Shown in pieces: positions 14,601 through 25,159 of a DNA stretch of 64,000 bases. The notes beneath the pieces are model-generated. The model saw only the letters and a list, made by a program, of their open reading frames with translations. It did not search any database and was not told where the DNA came from. The DNA comes from Spirometra erinaceieuropaei. Lineage: Eukaryota > Platyhelminthes > Cestoda > Diphyllobothriidea > Diphyllobothriidae. Position 1 is the first letter of the stretch; the number at the start of each line of letters is the position of its first letter. The stretch is taken from positions 496,656 through 560,655 of the forward strand of contig CACRXP010000189.1 of the NCBI GenBank assembly GCA_902702965.1. The letters are read 5' to 3'. The position numbers and the translations under genes are program-made.

Positions 14601-15249
14601 TAATTAGTCTGCGTTTCGATGTCTTTCCTTCTGTACTTAAAATTCGGACTGTTCATAGTCTGAGGGGCTGTTTGGTGGACTTGGAGGCCAAGTGTTTAAG
14701 GCTACAATATCGGCAGTAAGATCGGCAAAACTTCCGACACTATATGCAGCAAATTGAGAGCTGAGGTTGGTACAATTTAAACCAGATGTTTTGCTGGAGG
14801 CATAAAAGAAACATCATTGTGTCTCAGAAGAGTTTCCCTGAGTTCTTTTTTCTAAGTTCAAAACAGACGTCTACACGCGAGATTTGACTCGACGAGAGGT
14901 TCTATCAGATTATCTGACAGACAGGGCCTCGCATACAAAAAGCAGTTCACAGTTGCATATATAGCAGGATCGCAAGACTGCAATCAGTGGATAAATCTGG
15001 CTATACTGCTACAAAAATCTTCCCAAACAGCCCATTTTAAAATTTTTCAGCAGAACGTACTCAGAGTATTGTTGGGCTTGGGGCTGTTTACCACAAGACT
15101 CCACTCATCACTAGACGATGGAGTTTCACCCTGATCTGATGGGCATGACTGGAAGTCTGTGGTGCTGTATTTAGGCTATTGGTGGTCGGCGACGGGAAAA
15201 TAGCCGAAAAGTGTCATTCCAACTGACGCATTCTGTGTGTCCTGTGCAG
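8619..15249. other. Long AT-rich stretch, nothing assigned
   Basis: The two longest frames (10928-11329, 133 codons; 12148-12588, 146 codons) show no domain I recognise and lack convincing splice or polyA context. A very basic 35-codon frame at 12032-12139 (SKKRKAGSLTVAEKRKM) faintly recalls the start of pogo/Tigger transposases but is too short to call. Confidence 0.5.
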
Positions 15250-15473
15250 GAGTTGCGCTTGACCAACACGGGGACGTGGTCAGATCTGAGTCTAGCAGGC
15301 GTTATGTGGCTACAGGGGGTGTAATGGCGCGCCTAGGTGCAGACTAACGCCACGCCGTCCACTTACGTTCGATCACGCCTCCGGTCTTCTTGGCTATCTC
15401 TTGACACCGGACTCATATGGAGAAGGAGAAGAGGGTGCCATAGATGCTGCACAAGTCTACTCTCCCTATAGAC
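15250..15473 (+). repeat. Family-B copy B2, 5' part (split by MITE M2)
   Basis: Carries GCGCGCCTAGGTGCAGAC, CACGCCTCCGGTCTTCTTG, TCTTGACACCGGACTC, CATAGATGCTGCACAAGTCT and CTATAGAC, then the MITE. The rest resumes at 16420. Confidence 0.75.
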
Positions 15474-16419
15474 TACGGTGCGTGACCGATCTCATGAAAT
15501 GTTGGCCAAAATTCTAGAGTGCGTTTCCGATTAGGAAGGATTAATTAAGTGAAATTGTTATACTGATTATCATGCGGCATAACCCTATAACATTTCGGAC
15601 TTTTCAGGCTGTGGGATGACTACTTACGTAACATGCATTTTTCCTATTGTTTTTCGGTGTTCTTATAAACTTAAATATATTTTATAGAGAACGGGCACAA
15701 AAATATGCTTTCTTTCGCTCATTTGGCAGGAAATCGCATTGTCTTCACATTTTATCCGCGAATAAAGTGTGTATTGAGGTTCTAAAAAAGTTTTCTAATT
15801 CCCGAATAATTTTCAGTCTGATCTGCCACTGCATCAGCGTTTAGATCTTTCAGTCTACGAGGTGCATGCTTGCCGCGTTAGGAAAGTCATATATTTCTCT
15901 ATGCCTTTAAGAAGATATCACAAAGACTTCATGAAATTTTGGAATTGATCCGGACTGTGTTGCACATTTCATGTGAAGCGTTAGTAAACGGACATGTGCG
16001 GTCTTGCATGCGTAGACATTTTACGGTCTTAAAAATCGCATAATTAGAAACTTTTTTAAAACCTCAATACACACTTTATTCGGGGATAAAATATGAAGAC
16101 AATTTGGTTACCTACCAAATGAGCGAAAGAAAGCATATGTTTGTGTCCGTTTTCTATAAAATATATTTACGTTTATAAGAACATCGAAAACCAATAGGAA
16201 AAATGCATGCTAGATAAGTAGTCATTCTTTGCCGAGTGTGGTTTCTGCAGAAGGTCAAAAAGAAGCGCATTCAAAAGCCGACATCTTGGCAAGTCCGAAA
16301 TGTTATAGGGTTATGCCGCATGATAATCAGTATAACAACTTCACTTAATTAATCCTTCCTTATCAGAAACGCATTCTAGAATTCTGGCCAACATTTCATG
16401 AGATCGGTCAAGCTCTGTA
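15474..16419. mobile_element. Foldback MITE M2, nearly complete, long inverted repeats and TA target site
   Basis: The left arm starts TA-CGGTGCGTGACCGATCTC and continues ATGAAATGTTGGCC. The right arm ends as its reverse complement (ATCGGTCAAGCTCTG-TA). The arms match for about 350 bp at high identity by eye; the left arm lacks roughly 50 bp present in the right. A central loop of about 200 bp (about 15830-16035) joins them. TA at both edges and CAGTG-like ends point to the Tc1/mariner superfamily. There is no transposase. It interrupts family-B copy B2. Open frames inside (for example 15647-15844) are spurious. Confidence 0.85.
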
Positions 16420-16510
16420 ATTCAAACGCAGGTCACCGTCCCGGCGCCCACACTGCAGTGGGACGCATCGTAGTTATAATCGGAAGCGACGGTCATACTG
16501 TCGCGTTTCA
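16420..16510 (+). repeat. Family-B copy B2, 3' part
   Basis: Continues the family order after the MITE: CAGGTCACCGTCCCGG, CACTGCAGTGGGACGCATCG, GAAGCGACGGTCATACTGT. Together with 15250-15473 it restores one repeat. Confidence 0.7.
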
Positions 16511-17737
16511 GTTGGGGTGGGCCGATTTCCGCCACGACGTTAGGAGAGACCACCTACAAACGGTCAGTACAATGTCGCGTGTCTTTGCAGGGCGCACTTA
16601 AGCATAAAATGACTGCTCGCGGAAATTCTCCATTGATTTTAATTCAGCGGAAAGTGGGCATTAGTTTTTTCAATAACGCATATGGCTGCATGCACCAGAG
16701 GTTAAGATATACGCCTGACATTTGTTCGGGTTAGGATTGCATCTTCTGACTGCGCTGCTGAATCGCTTGCCAATAAATATGGATATCTTCTTCGTATAAG
16801 GAATATTTTTGAGAAGTCGGTTAATCAGAGAAGACGCAAAGCGAAACAGAGGTACCTTTTTTCCACTTCATTTCAAATTAAAGGGGAAGCTGCCCATCAG
16901 TCGATGTCAGAAATTTCCTTTTTCTACTGTGTTCCTCTCCTTGCAGTTGCTGCTAGATTTAGCATCGTTAAAAACCCACAGTGCGCTTAAGTCGTCGACG
17001 TTTATCTAAATCCCTTTAAGTCCTGTCAGCCAACGTAATTCATGAAACAGATGTTAAATGAGAGTACCTTTAAACGTTAAGGGCAAATTAGCCCGTTGTT
17101 TGACACAAAAAGTATGGACGATCTGCTCGGCTGACAGCATCCAAGAAGAACTTGGGATTTTCGAAAATCCCTTCCGCCAGAACGGGTATCCCGATCGATT
17201 CATTGTTGAGTACATGACCGAAAGACCACCAGAGCGCCCGACACTGACTGCATAAAATATGAAAATTTACATCAGGGTCCCGTTCCATGGGGACGCGCCA
17301 AATGACTTCAGTGAAAGCGTCTAACTCAAGCTGTATCACGTACATTTCCAGCAGCTGACGTTGCATTCTATACGGAGGTGGTACGAGAAAACTGTCAGCC
17401 CAGACCACCTTCACCTGTTTCTATGGGACATAATATTTTGGCCGCAGGAGCCGGCGTTTGTCCAGAAGAATAAGAGAATATCTTTCAGTATGATTAGGAA
17501 GGGGGCAAATAAAGAATGCGAACAGCTCTACCCTCGCGCACATGTTAGACTCAGGTCACTGTGTAGACGTCGCAACCAGCCTCTCGAGTGATTTACAAAG
17601 TTCCGTCAAAAGCTATCTAAAATTATTTTGACAGCGTTAGCTGGCGACTACAGAGACGGCTGCAATCAGGTTGCGCACAGAAGGACTCCGTACAGGCCCC
17701 ACAGTTACCATGGCCTAGAGCCACTATGCACGCCGCT
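16511..17737. other. No recognisable feature
   Basis: Several short frames overlap on opposite strands (17058-17255 plus, 17088-17414 minus). None resembles a known protein. Confidence 0.55.
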
Positions 17738-18100
17738 CGCATGTAATTACTCGACCCAGTACCCACCATTCCCTTTCCCCCTGACACTGACGGTAATTTT
17801 GTTTTTCACTTCACCTACCCCCTTCAAACAACGCCAGCTACCGAATAACGCTATTTTGGTGCCGTTCTTGTTGGCATGAGTATCGTTAGAGTGGTGTTGG
17901 GGTTTGCCGCGTTCATAGGGTACAGAGCGGTCTGGCATCTTATTTCTTGAGAGGCCGAAGAGAGGGCAGAACGGCACCCGCGTATAACTGCTCCTCCCAG
18001 TGCCCGCTATTTCGCTCTCCCCACCCGACATTGGAAGTAATTTGTTTTTCACGTTATCCGCTCCGTTCCCTCGAAAACCCCAGTTATAGAATAACTTCTG
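17738..18100. repeat. Two diverged direct repeats of about 115 bp
   Basis: 17738-17855 and 17983-18097 share CCCAGTRCCC, TTCSCTYTCCCCMYCYGACA, GTAATTTTGTTTTTCAC or GTAATTTGTTTTTCACG and a CCAGCTACCGAATAACGC / CCAGTTATAGAATAACTTC end. The family is unknown and noncoding. Confidence 0.55.
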
Positions 18101-18282
18101 CTTGCGCGCATTTTCTTATTAATCATTTGGATAACAATATAAATGTACAGGCCTGAATAGAATGTATCGAAGGCTGACGTACGCTCGTCAAATTGTTTTT
18201 TGAAATTAGAGTCACTTTAAACGGCATTTATGTGCTTTAAAAGTGCTGGTTAGGATAGGCAGAAATTATAATGCTACTACTT

Positions 18283-18590
18283 ATGCAGAATAGTATTACC
18301 GACTAAGACAAGGGAGACTAGAATGGCCATTTCTGTCTTATTAGCCGTCGTCAACCAGTCATACCCAACCCCGAAGTTTTGAACACCCGAGGCTCGAACT
18401 GGCGATCTGTTAGTTAGAAGTCCACGCCTCTAACCACTGGGCCACTAGCCCATTGCTCTTCCTATCGGGAATATACAATGGTAGGGGGCGCTCACCGATC
18501 GTTCATACGGAACTCACTCGTTCCGTTGTGCCTTAAGGGCTCTCTCTCGAGTCCAACCAGCAGCCGCACAGCGGCGCATGATATATAGGC
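18283..18590 (-). repeat. S1: tRNA-Arg-like/hammerhead repeat unit, full length
   Basis: Minus-strand sense order: a GC-rich 5' module (ATGCGCCGCTGTGCGGCTG), a tRNA-Arg-like part with A box TGGCCCAGTGG and anticodon-loop CTTCTAA, B box AGTTCGAGCC, then a hammerhead ribozyme and a tail ending GGTAATACTATTCTGC. About 304 bp separates the same point in S1 and S1b, so the two units are tandem head to tail. The architecture is that of the pol III-type schistosome Sm-alpha repeat. Confidence 0.85.
18316..18360 (-). ncRNA. Hammerhead ribozyme motif in S1
   Basis: Minus strand: stem I GACTGG / core TTGACGA (C3 changed to T) / stem II CGGCTAATAAGACA / GAAA / stem III ATGGCCAT, then T at the cleavage position / stem I partner CTAGTC. 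Stem I is kept with one G-U pair. The C3 change should impair activity. Confidence 0.72.
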
Positions 18591-18690
18591 AGAATGGTAT
18601 TACCGACAAAGACAAGGGAGACTGGAATGGCCATTTCTGGCTTATTAGGTTGGTAGGGGCGCTCACCGATCGTTCATATGGAACTCACTA
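18591..18690 (-). repeat. S1b: tandem neighbour of S1 with the tRNA part deleted
   Basis: It starts with the same tail as S1 (AGAATGGTATTACCGAC) and retains half of the hammerhead (ATGGCCATTTCTGGCTTATT). It then jumps directly to the 5' module (GTAGGGGCGCTCACCGATCG), losing the tRNA-like segment and the CTGACGA core. Confidence 0.75.
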
Positions 18691-19559
18691 CTACTTCTCG
18701 TCCATGTGCGATAATTTCTCGAAATCTTTGATTTATAGGGGAAATAGTTGATAGGTTTGCAGTATCCTAAATTAACTCCTTGCCAATACGCAGATTAATA
18801 GTGTCTCCCAGAGGGTTGCTGTGGTTCTGCGTTGGGAGTGGATATTTATCGCAGAATTAGGGCAACGTATACGCACAATTAAATTCAAGCCTTCGTAAGT
18901 GCAGAAGTTACCCCGAGCTTTAACCATCACCCTCCTTGAAATCAACCCCTAGGCAGCACTGCATCCCGTGAACTCGGCAACCACCAAGACCACGCAAACG
19001 TCAGTTTAGTTTAGACCACCTGTAAATCTCCTTTTTTGTCTGTGATCAGCATTCAGCCATCTTTAAAAGAAAAGTTCTTTATCTGCGAGTACTGCTTTTT
19101 GTAAAGTTGTTTTGTGAAAGTTGGAGCATTTTCGTTCTGCTGGGCTTTTCCACGCTTTTGGAGACTTTTCGGGGGCATTAAATTAAACATCCCTTCTCAA
19201 TGAAAACTTGGAACTGCAGAAATAATGGGCAGTCTATTAAATTATGTTTGAGAGGATTCTGTTCAGCTGTGGAAGAGGGGATGGGGTTATATCCCCTAAA
19301 TATCATTTGCCAAAAAGCATCTTATTGTTTGATGAAAAAGGCTGCTCTGAAAGGCTAAACCTCCCCATCTTTCCTGGCATAAACCGAGGTCTCACCGGGA
19401 TAACCTATTTTGTCATGATAAAATCATCATTTCTTCCAAAAATTTTACCTTTGCAGTTCGCGATTTCTGTTTGTTTGAATTCACGATGAAACATGTTTCA
19501 TACGTACAGTAGATTTGTTAGCTCAAAATGTCGATCGAAATTGGGTAATAAATTTGTAA
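18691..19559. other. No recognisable feature
   Basis: AT-rich sequence between the S1 tandem and the palindrome insertion. Confidence 0.6.
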
Positions 19560-19613
19560 CACGAAAATATCATTGCCAATAGAAGCGAAGAGCCGAGTCC
19601 CAGGAAGTAGTCT

Positions 19614-19767
19614 TGAAGAAGGAGACACGATCACCGGGACAAGAGCTTTATTAGCCTGACGTTTCGGATTCCTACTCGAATCCATCATCATGATGATGGA
19701 TTCGAGTAGGAATCCGAAACGTCAGGCTAATAAAGCTCTTGTCCCGGTGATCGTGTCTCCTTCTTCA
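19614..19767. repeat. 154-bp perfect palindrome made of two Penelope-type hammerhead-like arms
   Basis: The arms match base for base around a centre between 19690 and 19691 (CATCATCA|TGATGATG). Each arm reads outward as ATGATGATGGATTCGAGTAG, GAATCC, GAAACGTCAGGC, AATAAAGCTCTTGTCCCGG, GTGTCTCCTTCTTC. The whole block lies between 13-bp direct repeats CACGAAAATATCA at 19560-19572 and 19766-19778, as expected for a target-site duplication around an inserted unit of about 194 bp. ATGATGA replaces the CTGATGA of related copies because the centre is deleted. Confidence 0.85.
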
Positions 19768-19779
19768 CGAAAATATCAC

Positions 19780-20570
19780 TTACGTAGGCTTGCAGCATAA
19801 TCCCAAGATATGTCAATTACTTGAGGATGCAGGCTTTTTGAACTAAATTCGTTCCGGCCACCTTAAAAAATTACACTATGTTAAAGATGACTACTTAAGT
19901 AGCATGCATTTTTTATCATTGACTTTCGATTATTCTATAAATTTAAATATACTTTATGGAAAACATGCATCAAAATATTCATTCGTTTATTTATTTGGAA
20001 AAAAACTACAACTTTTTCAAAGCGTATACTTGATGGAATGGTATAATTCGGTTTTAAACAGTTTCTCAGTACGTATTTTAAGACCGGGAAATGCCCGTTC
20101 GTAAAACATCGTACTCTTCACTTACTAATGTTTCTTGTAAAGTTTACAATATGGCTCAGTTACACTGCTGAATTTAATGAACTCCATTTAACTACCTTTT
20201 AGTAGCGTATAGAAATGTGTGATTCTCCGCTCACGGAACATATAGAGCTTGTAGTTTGGAGACCCCAAATCCAGGTGTAATGGCAGGTCAGGTCCAACAC
20301 TTTTCGAGAATTAGAAAGGTTTTTAAATCCGAATTATTGCCTCTGGCGCGCTGACCAGGTAGATTCCACGAACGTTTAGTCGTGTTTCAGCTTGTTCAGC
20401 CGAGGTGACGATGTCAAATTGTACGCCGCCTTTGCGGACGATGTTGAGGCAGACTCGCGGCATGCGCGAAGATTCCCTCAGATGTTTGGCAGAACGACCA
20501 AACCGGGCTGAAGATTATGCGCGTTGAAATGCAAACCCGCTGTGGACGTTCTGTGATAAACAGTAGCCTA
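19780..20570. repeat. Tandem duplication, unit 1 (contains MITE sequence M3a)
   Basis: The unit starts near GTAGGCTTGCAGCATAATCC. It includes a MITE arm (AGTAGCATGCATTTTTTATC, 19898) and loop, then a non-MITE tail (GCGCGCTGACCAGGTAGATT to AACCCGCTGTGGACG). It is repeated directly at 20571. Confidence 0.75.
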
Positions 20571-21275
20571 CTTAAGTAGGCTTGTAATTTTAATTATCTT
20601 GCAGCATGATCCCAAGATATGTCAATTACTTGGGGATGCAGGCTTTTTGAACTGAATTCATTCCGGACAACTTCATAAACCGCACTATGTTAAAGATGAC
20701 TACTTAAGTATCACGCATTTCGATTATCCTATACTTTATGGAAAACATACATAAAAATATTCATTCGTCTATTTATTTGGAAAAACGTACCACTTTTCCA
20801 AAGTTTATACTTGGTGGAATAGTATAATTCGGTTTTAAAAAGTTTCTCAGTTTCTCATAACACATCGTATTCTGCACTTATTAATGTTTCTTGTAAAGTT
20901 TACAATATGGCTCGCATCCACTGCTGAATTTAATGAACTCCATATGTATAGAAATGCATGATTCTCCGTCCACGGAAACCCCGAATCCAGGTGTAATGGC
21001 AGGTCGGGTTCAACACTATTCGAGAATTAGAAAATTTTTTAAAACCGAATTATTTCCTCTGGCGCGCTGACACAGGCAGATCACAGTCGTGTTTCGACTT
21101 GTTCAGCCGAGGTGACGACATCAAATTGTACTCAACTTTTGCGGACGATTTTGAGGCAGGCTCGCGGCATTCAAAAAGATTCCCTCAGATGTTTGGCAGT
21201 ACGAACAAACCGGGCTGAAGATTATGGGCGTTGAAATGCAAACCCGCAGTGGAATTCCTGTAATAAACACTAGCG
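20571..21275. repeat. Tandem duplication, unit 2 (contains MITE sequence M3b)
   Basis: Same order as unit 1 with several small deletions: TTGCAGCATGATCCCAAGAT, ATTACTTGGGGATGCAGGCT, GGCGCGCTGACACAGGCAGA, AACCCGCAGTGGAATTCC. Confidence 0.75.
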
Positions 21276-21376
21276 CATGTGCAACGAAATGAGTGAGTCC
21301 GGTAACCCGTTCGATGGATGACTTTTGAGCGTTTAAGATGTGGTTATGTAGCCCCTCCTGGCGGAAACAACATTGT

Positions 21377-21455
21377 TGGTGTTGGGGTTAGGGTAAGGGG
21401 TTGGGGTTAAGGGTTAGAGTTAAAGACTAGGGTTAGGAGCTAGGTCTAGGGAGTG
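21377..21455 (+). repeat. Interstitial telomere-like tract
   Basis: A run of TTAGGG and near variants (GGGGTTAGGGTAAGGGGTTG, GGTTAAGGGTTAGAG, CTAGGGTTAGGAG). TTAGGG is the usual animal, including flatworm, telomere unit. The repeat is degenerate. Confidence 0.65.
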
Positions 21456-22689
21456 GGACAGCTATTTCTCAACGACTGAAATTACAACCGCTCACTCCCA
21501 ATAACTTTTCTTCAGCATACAACTACTTGACCTCTCCGCTTGTGGGTCCCCTGGCCGACCTGCACAAACCTCTATTGCCACCAGTCTCGTAGTAAAGGCG
21601 ACTGGGGTTTGTTTACGTTAGGTGGGGCTGCATATCCACATCTGCCCGTTAATAGTTCCATTCGTGATGGAGTGGACAACGGACTCGCAGACCAAGGGTA
21701 AAGCACTGAACCTAACGGCGCACAGTGACCGACGTATTTAGATTTTAATCGCAGGCCGTGCAACTTTGAGTCTGAATTTAGTTGGCTGATAACATTTAAT
21801 AAGCCGGAAATGGTCATCCTCTGCTCCCTCGTCTTTTTCAATATCATTTTCTGCACATTTCATTGGCCACCATGCAAATGCACGACAGAGCTGTAAATTG
21901 AGCTTCAAGAGACAACTAACCAGCCTTTCGCGTGACCCGATCGGTAGACACACTTCCCACGACAAACAGTATGATCTGTTCTGGAAGAGAGTGGAATGCA
22001 GTCCCGGCATGAAGGTATTCGGAGTCCCAGTTATGTAGCCCTGCATTTTTAAAGAAACATTCTGTTTTAAAAATTGTACAGGAAGAAACCGATAGAACTT
22101 TCATTTAACCTGAACATCTCACATACCATTGGCAAAAAGACCGTTTAGGACATATTTACTGCGCTTTCCCAGGAAACGCAGCCAGCGGCAGTTGACAGTT
22201 TACACGCGAAAAATACTAGATGAGCTTTATTAAAAAGTCCCTAGGTATCGTTGTATACAGCGTCTGCGCAGGGTCACAATCCCGCATTTTGGCTGAGTGG
22301 CATTAGTTTTCATCAGCGTGTTATTTTTAAAAAAAGTACGTTTTGGATGTGCAGGAGTGCTGTATTTCCTCTTATCACCGGTTCTCCATCTCTTAGATGT
22401 CAGATATAAGCCACCTAGACGAGGGATTTATATTTGAAGGCTGTTACTTTTTCTGCGGAGGTAGAATGCTCGACCTGATGACAGCGTTTTGCCAGCACTG
22501 GGATCCATGTGCCTGAAATTTTAGCTCTGGCAATTGTCCAATACTTTCTCGACTGCGTTTGGAGGCACCTGCGGACGGAGCCATCTTTGTGAAAATTACA
22601 GGGTGTGAATAGATGGGCTTTTGGCTGCGGCCGATATCAACCACTACGTAGGACACGCGCTATTTCGTGTTTTGCGCAAAGATCACGCC
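21456..22689. other. No recognisable gene
   Basis: Three overlapping minus-strand frames (21572-22104) of 62-102 codons have no family resemblance. The moderate GC around 21540-21720 may mark an old repeat. Confidence 0.5.
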
Positions 22690-23525
22690 CTGATTAATTT
22701 CCACATCGACGCCAGTTTGATTGCATTTTTTCTCTTTTTCTCCAGAGTCATACGAATTACTTATCCTTTTTATCCCCGAAAGACCTGCTTGGGATGGAGC
22801 TGTTTTTTTAAGAAAAAATGCCTTTGGTCCATTCTTAAGCAGATGGGAAAATCTGTTCGCTAACTGGCACGGAAGATTGTTCTACGGGCGCGGGTTTTAA
22901 AAAACCCGCATTAAGCCTATACAGTTGACATCTGCGTGGAAGCGAAAAACCAGACACTAAATATTTCCTCTGACTTCTGAAGGTAAACGAGACGTGGGGG
23001 ATTATGCTAAATACACAACAGTCTCAGACGGAATGAAAAGACTAACATTTTTACGCACCACTTTACTCGTGTAAGCCACAAGCCCCTAGTTCGAATTTCG
23101 TAAGGCGACATGTAGGCGATATCCGCTAACTCACTCCCACAAATACTCTGCTTTATGCATTTCTATGCCCGTTTCAATGTCGCCCTCGATTTTGCGTGAA
23201 AAGCCCTCTATATTATATGACTGCGCAAATGCAGGAATTCACATGCTAACTGGCCAAGGATGCTCAGGCATTCGTGATCTTTCCTCACAGGTCTGCTTTC
23301 CTGCTGGGTTTTTCACACCGGGTCCATGGTTGCCGGCTCCTCCAAGGTCGGACTGTCACGAAATTGCACAAAATGGCGAAACCATGGCAGGCTTGACAGC
23401 ATTAAGATTGCGGGATTGCGGATTCCGCAGACTCATTGCGCATGAAATATTCTTTTTGCAGAGATGTGTATTTTTTTCGGAAGGTATGCAGTAATTGCAT
23501 ACCGCAGTACGTGATCTATCTCATG
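22690..23525. repeat. Duplication D, copy D1
   Basis: About 0.8 kb directly repeated at 24090-24165 plus 25160-25905. Shared landmarks: ATCTGTTCGCTAACTGGCAC, TGCAGTTGACATCTGCGTGG (TACAG in D1), ACTGCGCAAATGCAGGAATT, AACTGGCCAAGGATGC, AGGTCTGCTTTCCTGCTGGG. A degenerate tRNA-like piece may lie at about 23060-23140. Open frames differ between the copies, so coding is not supported. Confidence 0.75.
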
Positions 23526-24089
23526 AAATTTGATAACGGAAACTGGTGCCAGAATTTATGGTCGTCTATAACGTTGCGCATTTTTTTCGCTCATCCACAT
23601 ACTGCGATGAAGTGCCATTTTTGGCAGAAATGATGTTTACGTAATTATATCGAGTAGAATATCAGTAACTGTTAGCGAAAATGAACGTTGCAATATATTC
23701 GGGCAATTTCATATGCTAATACATGTTTTAAAATCCGGTAACGCATCTGAGCAACGTTTTCATTGAAAGGATATTAATTTACCCGCGAGTGCTAATAAAC
23801 AGATATAGACGAATTTGAAAATTTATGTTATGTCCCATGTTGACTATGGTAATCAACCTGATAGCACAGGTTATGTTAAGAAAACCAGACGTTTCATCAA
23901 TTAATAAATGTCAACTTAGCAGATCTATGTGATTTGGCACCCTAAAATGCAGTAATAACGCAGGTGGGGGTTCCTTCGTTTAAATGGGCTGACATTGATT
24001 TGCCGTTTGGAATATCCTACCTAATGTCACATAAATGACCACCGCCAAATGGTCACTTCCAGTTTTGAACATAAGAATCGCTCAAGCGA
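23526..24089. other. No recognisable feature
   Basis: AT-rich spacer between duplication copies D1 and D2. Confidence 0.6.
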
Positions 24090-24165
24090 ATAATTTCATA
24101 TTTATTTCCACAGCTGGATTAGTCTGATTCCTTTTTTCTGTTTTTCTCCGGAATCATACCAATTA
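24090..24165. repeat. Duplication D, copy D2, left part (split by MITE M4)
   Basis: TTTATTTCCACAGC ... TTTTTCTCCGGAATCATACC, AATTAC corresponds to 22697-22760 of D1 and stops at the MITE. Confidence 0.6.
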
Positions 24166-24168
24166 CAG

Positions 24169-25154
24169 TAGGCGGGCTAACTCATGATATGTCGGCTGAA
24201 ATACCGAAATGCGTTTTCGTTTCGAAAAGATTAATTAAGTGGGATTGCAAGACTTAGGATCGCGCAGCATAATTCTATCATAATTCAGTTACCACAGCGT
24301 GCTTTTTTCGAATGAACTTATTTTCGACTGCATGCAAGACAAATACTCTGCAAAAAATGACTGCTTAAGTAGCATGCATTTTTCTCACTGACTTTCGATG
24401 CCCTTAAGTTTCCATTTGTATTTCACGGAAAACATGCATAAAATATTCATTTTTCCGCTCGTTCGGTGTAAATTTACGTCTTCTTTCAATTTTGTTCTCG
24501 GCAGAAGGGTATTATTGGGTTTTCAAAAACCTTTCCGATTCCCAAATAATTTTTAACCCGCTCTGCCGTCACACTTGCATTCAAGGTTTCCAAACTACAA
24601 GCCACGTATTTTCCTCGTACGGAAAACCACACATTTCTCTACGGTGTTGAGAGGAGACTATATGGAGTTCATAAAATGTAGCCTTGGATTTGATCTATAT
24701 TGTTAAATTTACAAACCACATTGGTGAATGCAGAGACATGACGTTTTATGAACGTCTATTTCACGGTATTCAAAAGTCTCACAATTAAAAACTTTTTAAA
24801 AGCGAAATTTGTCTCTCCTTCGAGTGTAAAATTGAAAGAAGACGTAAGGTTCTACTGAATGAGCGGAAGAATGAATATTTTTATTCATGTTTACCATGAA
24901 ATAACTTTGGACTTTTGGGGGCATCGAAAAACAATGATTAAAATGCATGCTACATATATAGCCATCTCTTACAGAATACAATTTTTACATGCAGCCAGAA
25001 GGAAGTTTGTTCGAAAACCGGCATCCTGAAGTAACTGAATTATTATAGAATTATACAGCAGGCTGATTATATTTACGACCCTACTTAATTAATCTTTTCA
25101 AGACGAAAACGTATTTCTGAATGTCGGTTGACATTTCGTGAGTTAGCCCACCTA
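24169..25154. mobile_element. Foldback MITE M4, divergent subfamily, complete
   Basis: TA at 24169-24170 and 25153-25154 flank a 982-bp element. Its ends read GGCGGGCTAACTCATGATAT and, inward from the right, GGTGGGCTAACTCACGAAAT. The inner parts of the arms match M2 and M8 (AAGATTAATTAAGTGGGATT; AGTAGCATGCATTTTTCTCA). It interrupts the second copy of duplication D precisely: D2 reads into 24165 and resumes at about 25160. The terminal 15 bp differ from the CAGTGAGTGACC subfamily. Confidence 0.8.
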
Positions 25155-25159
25155 CTCTA

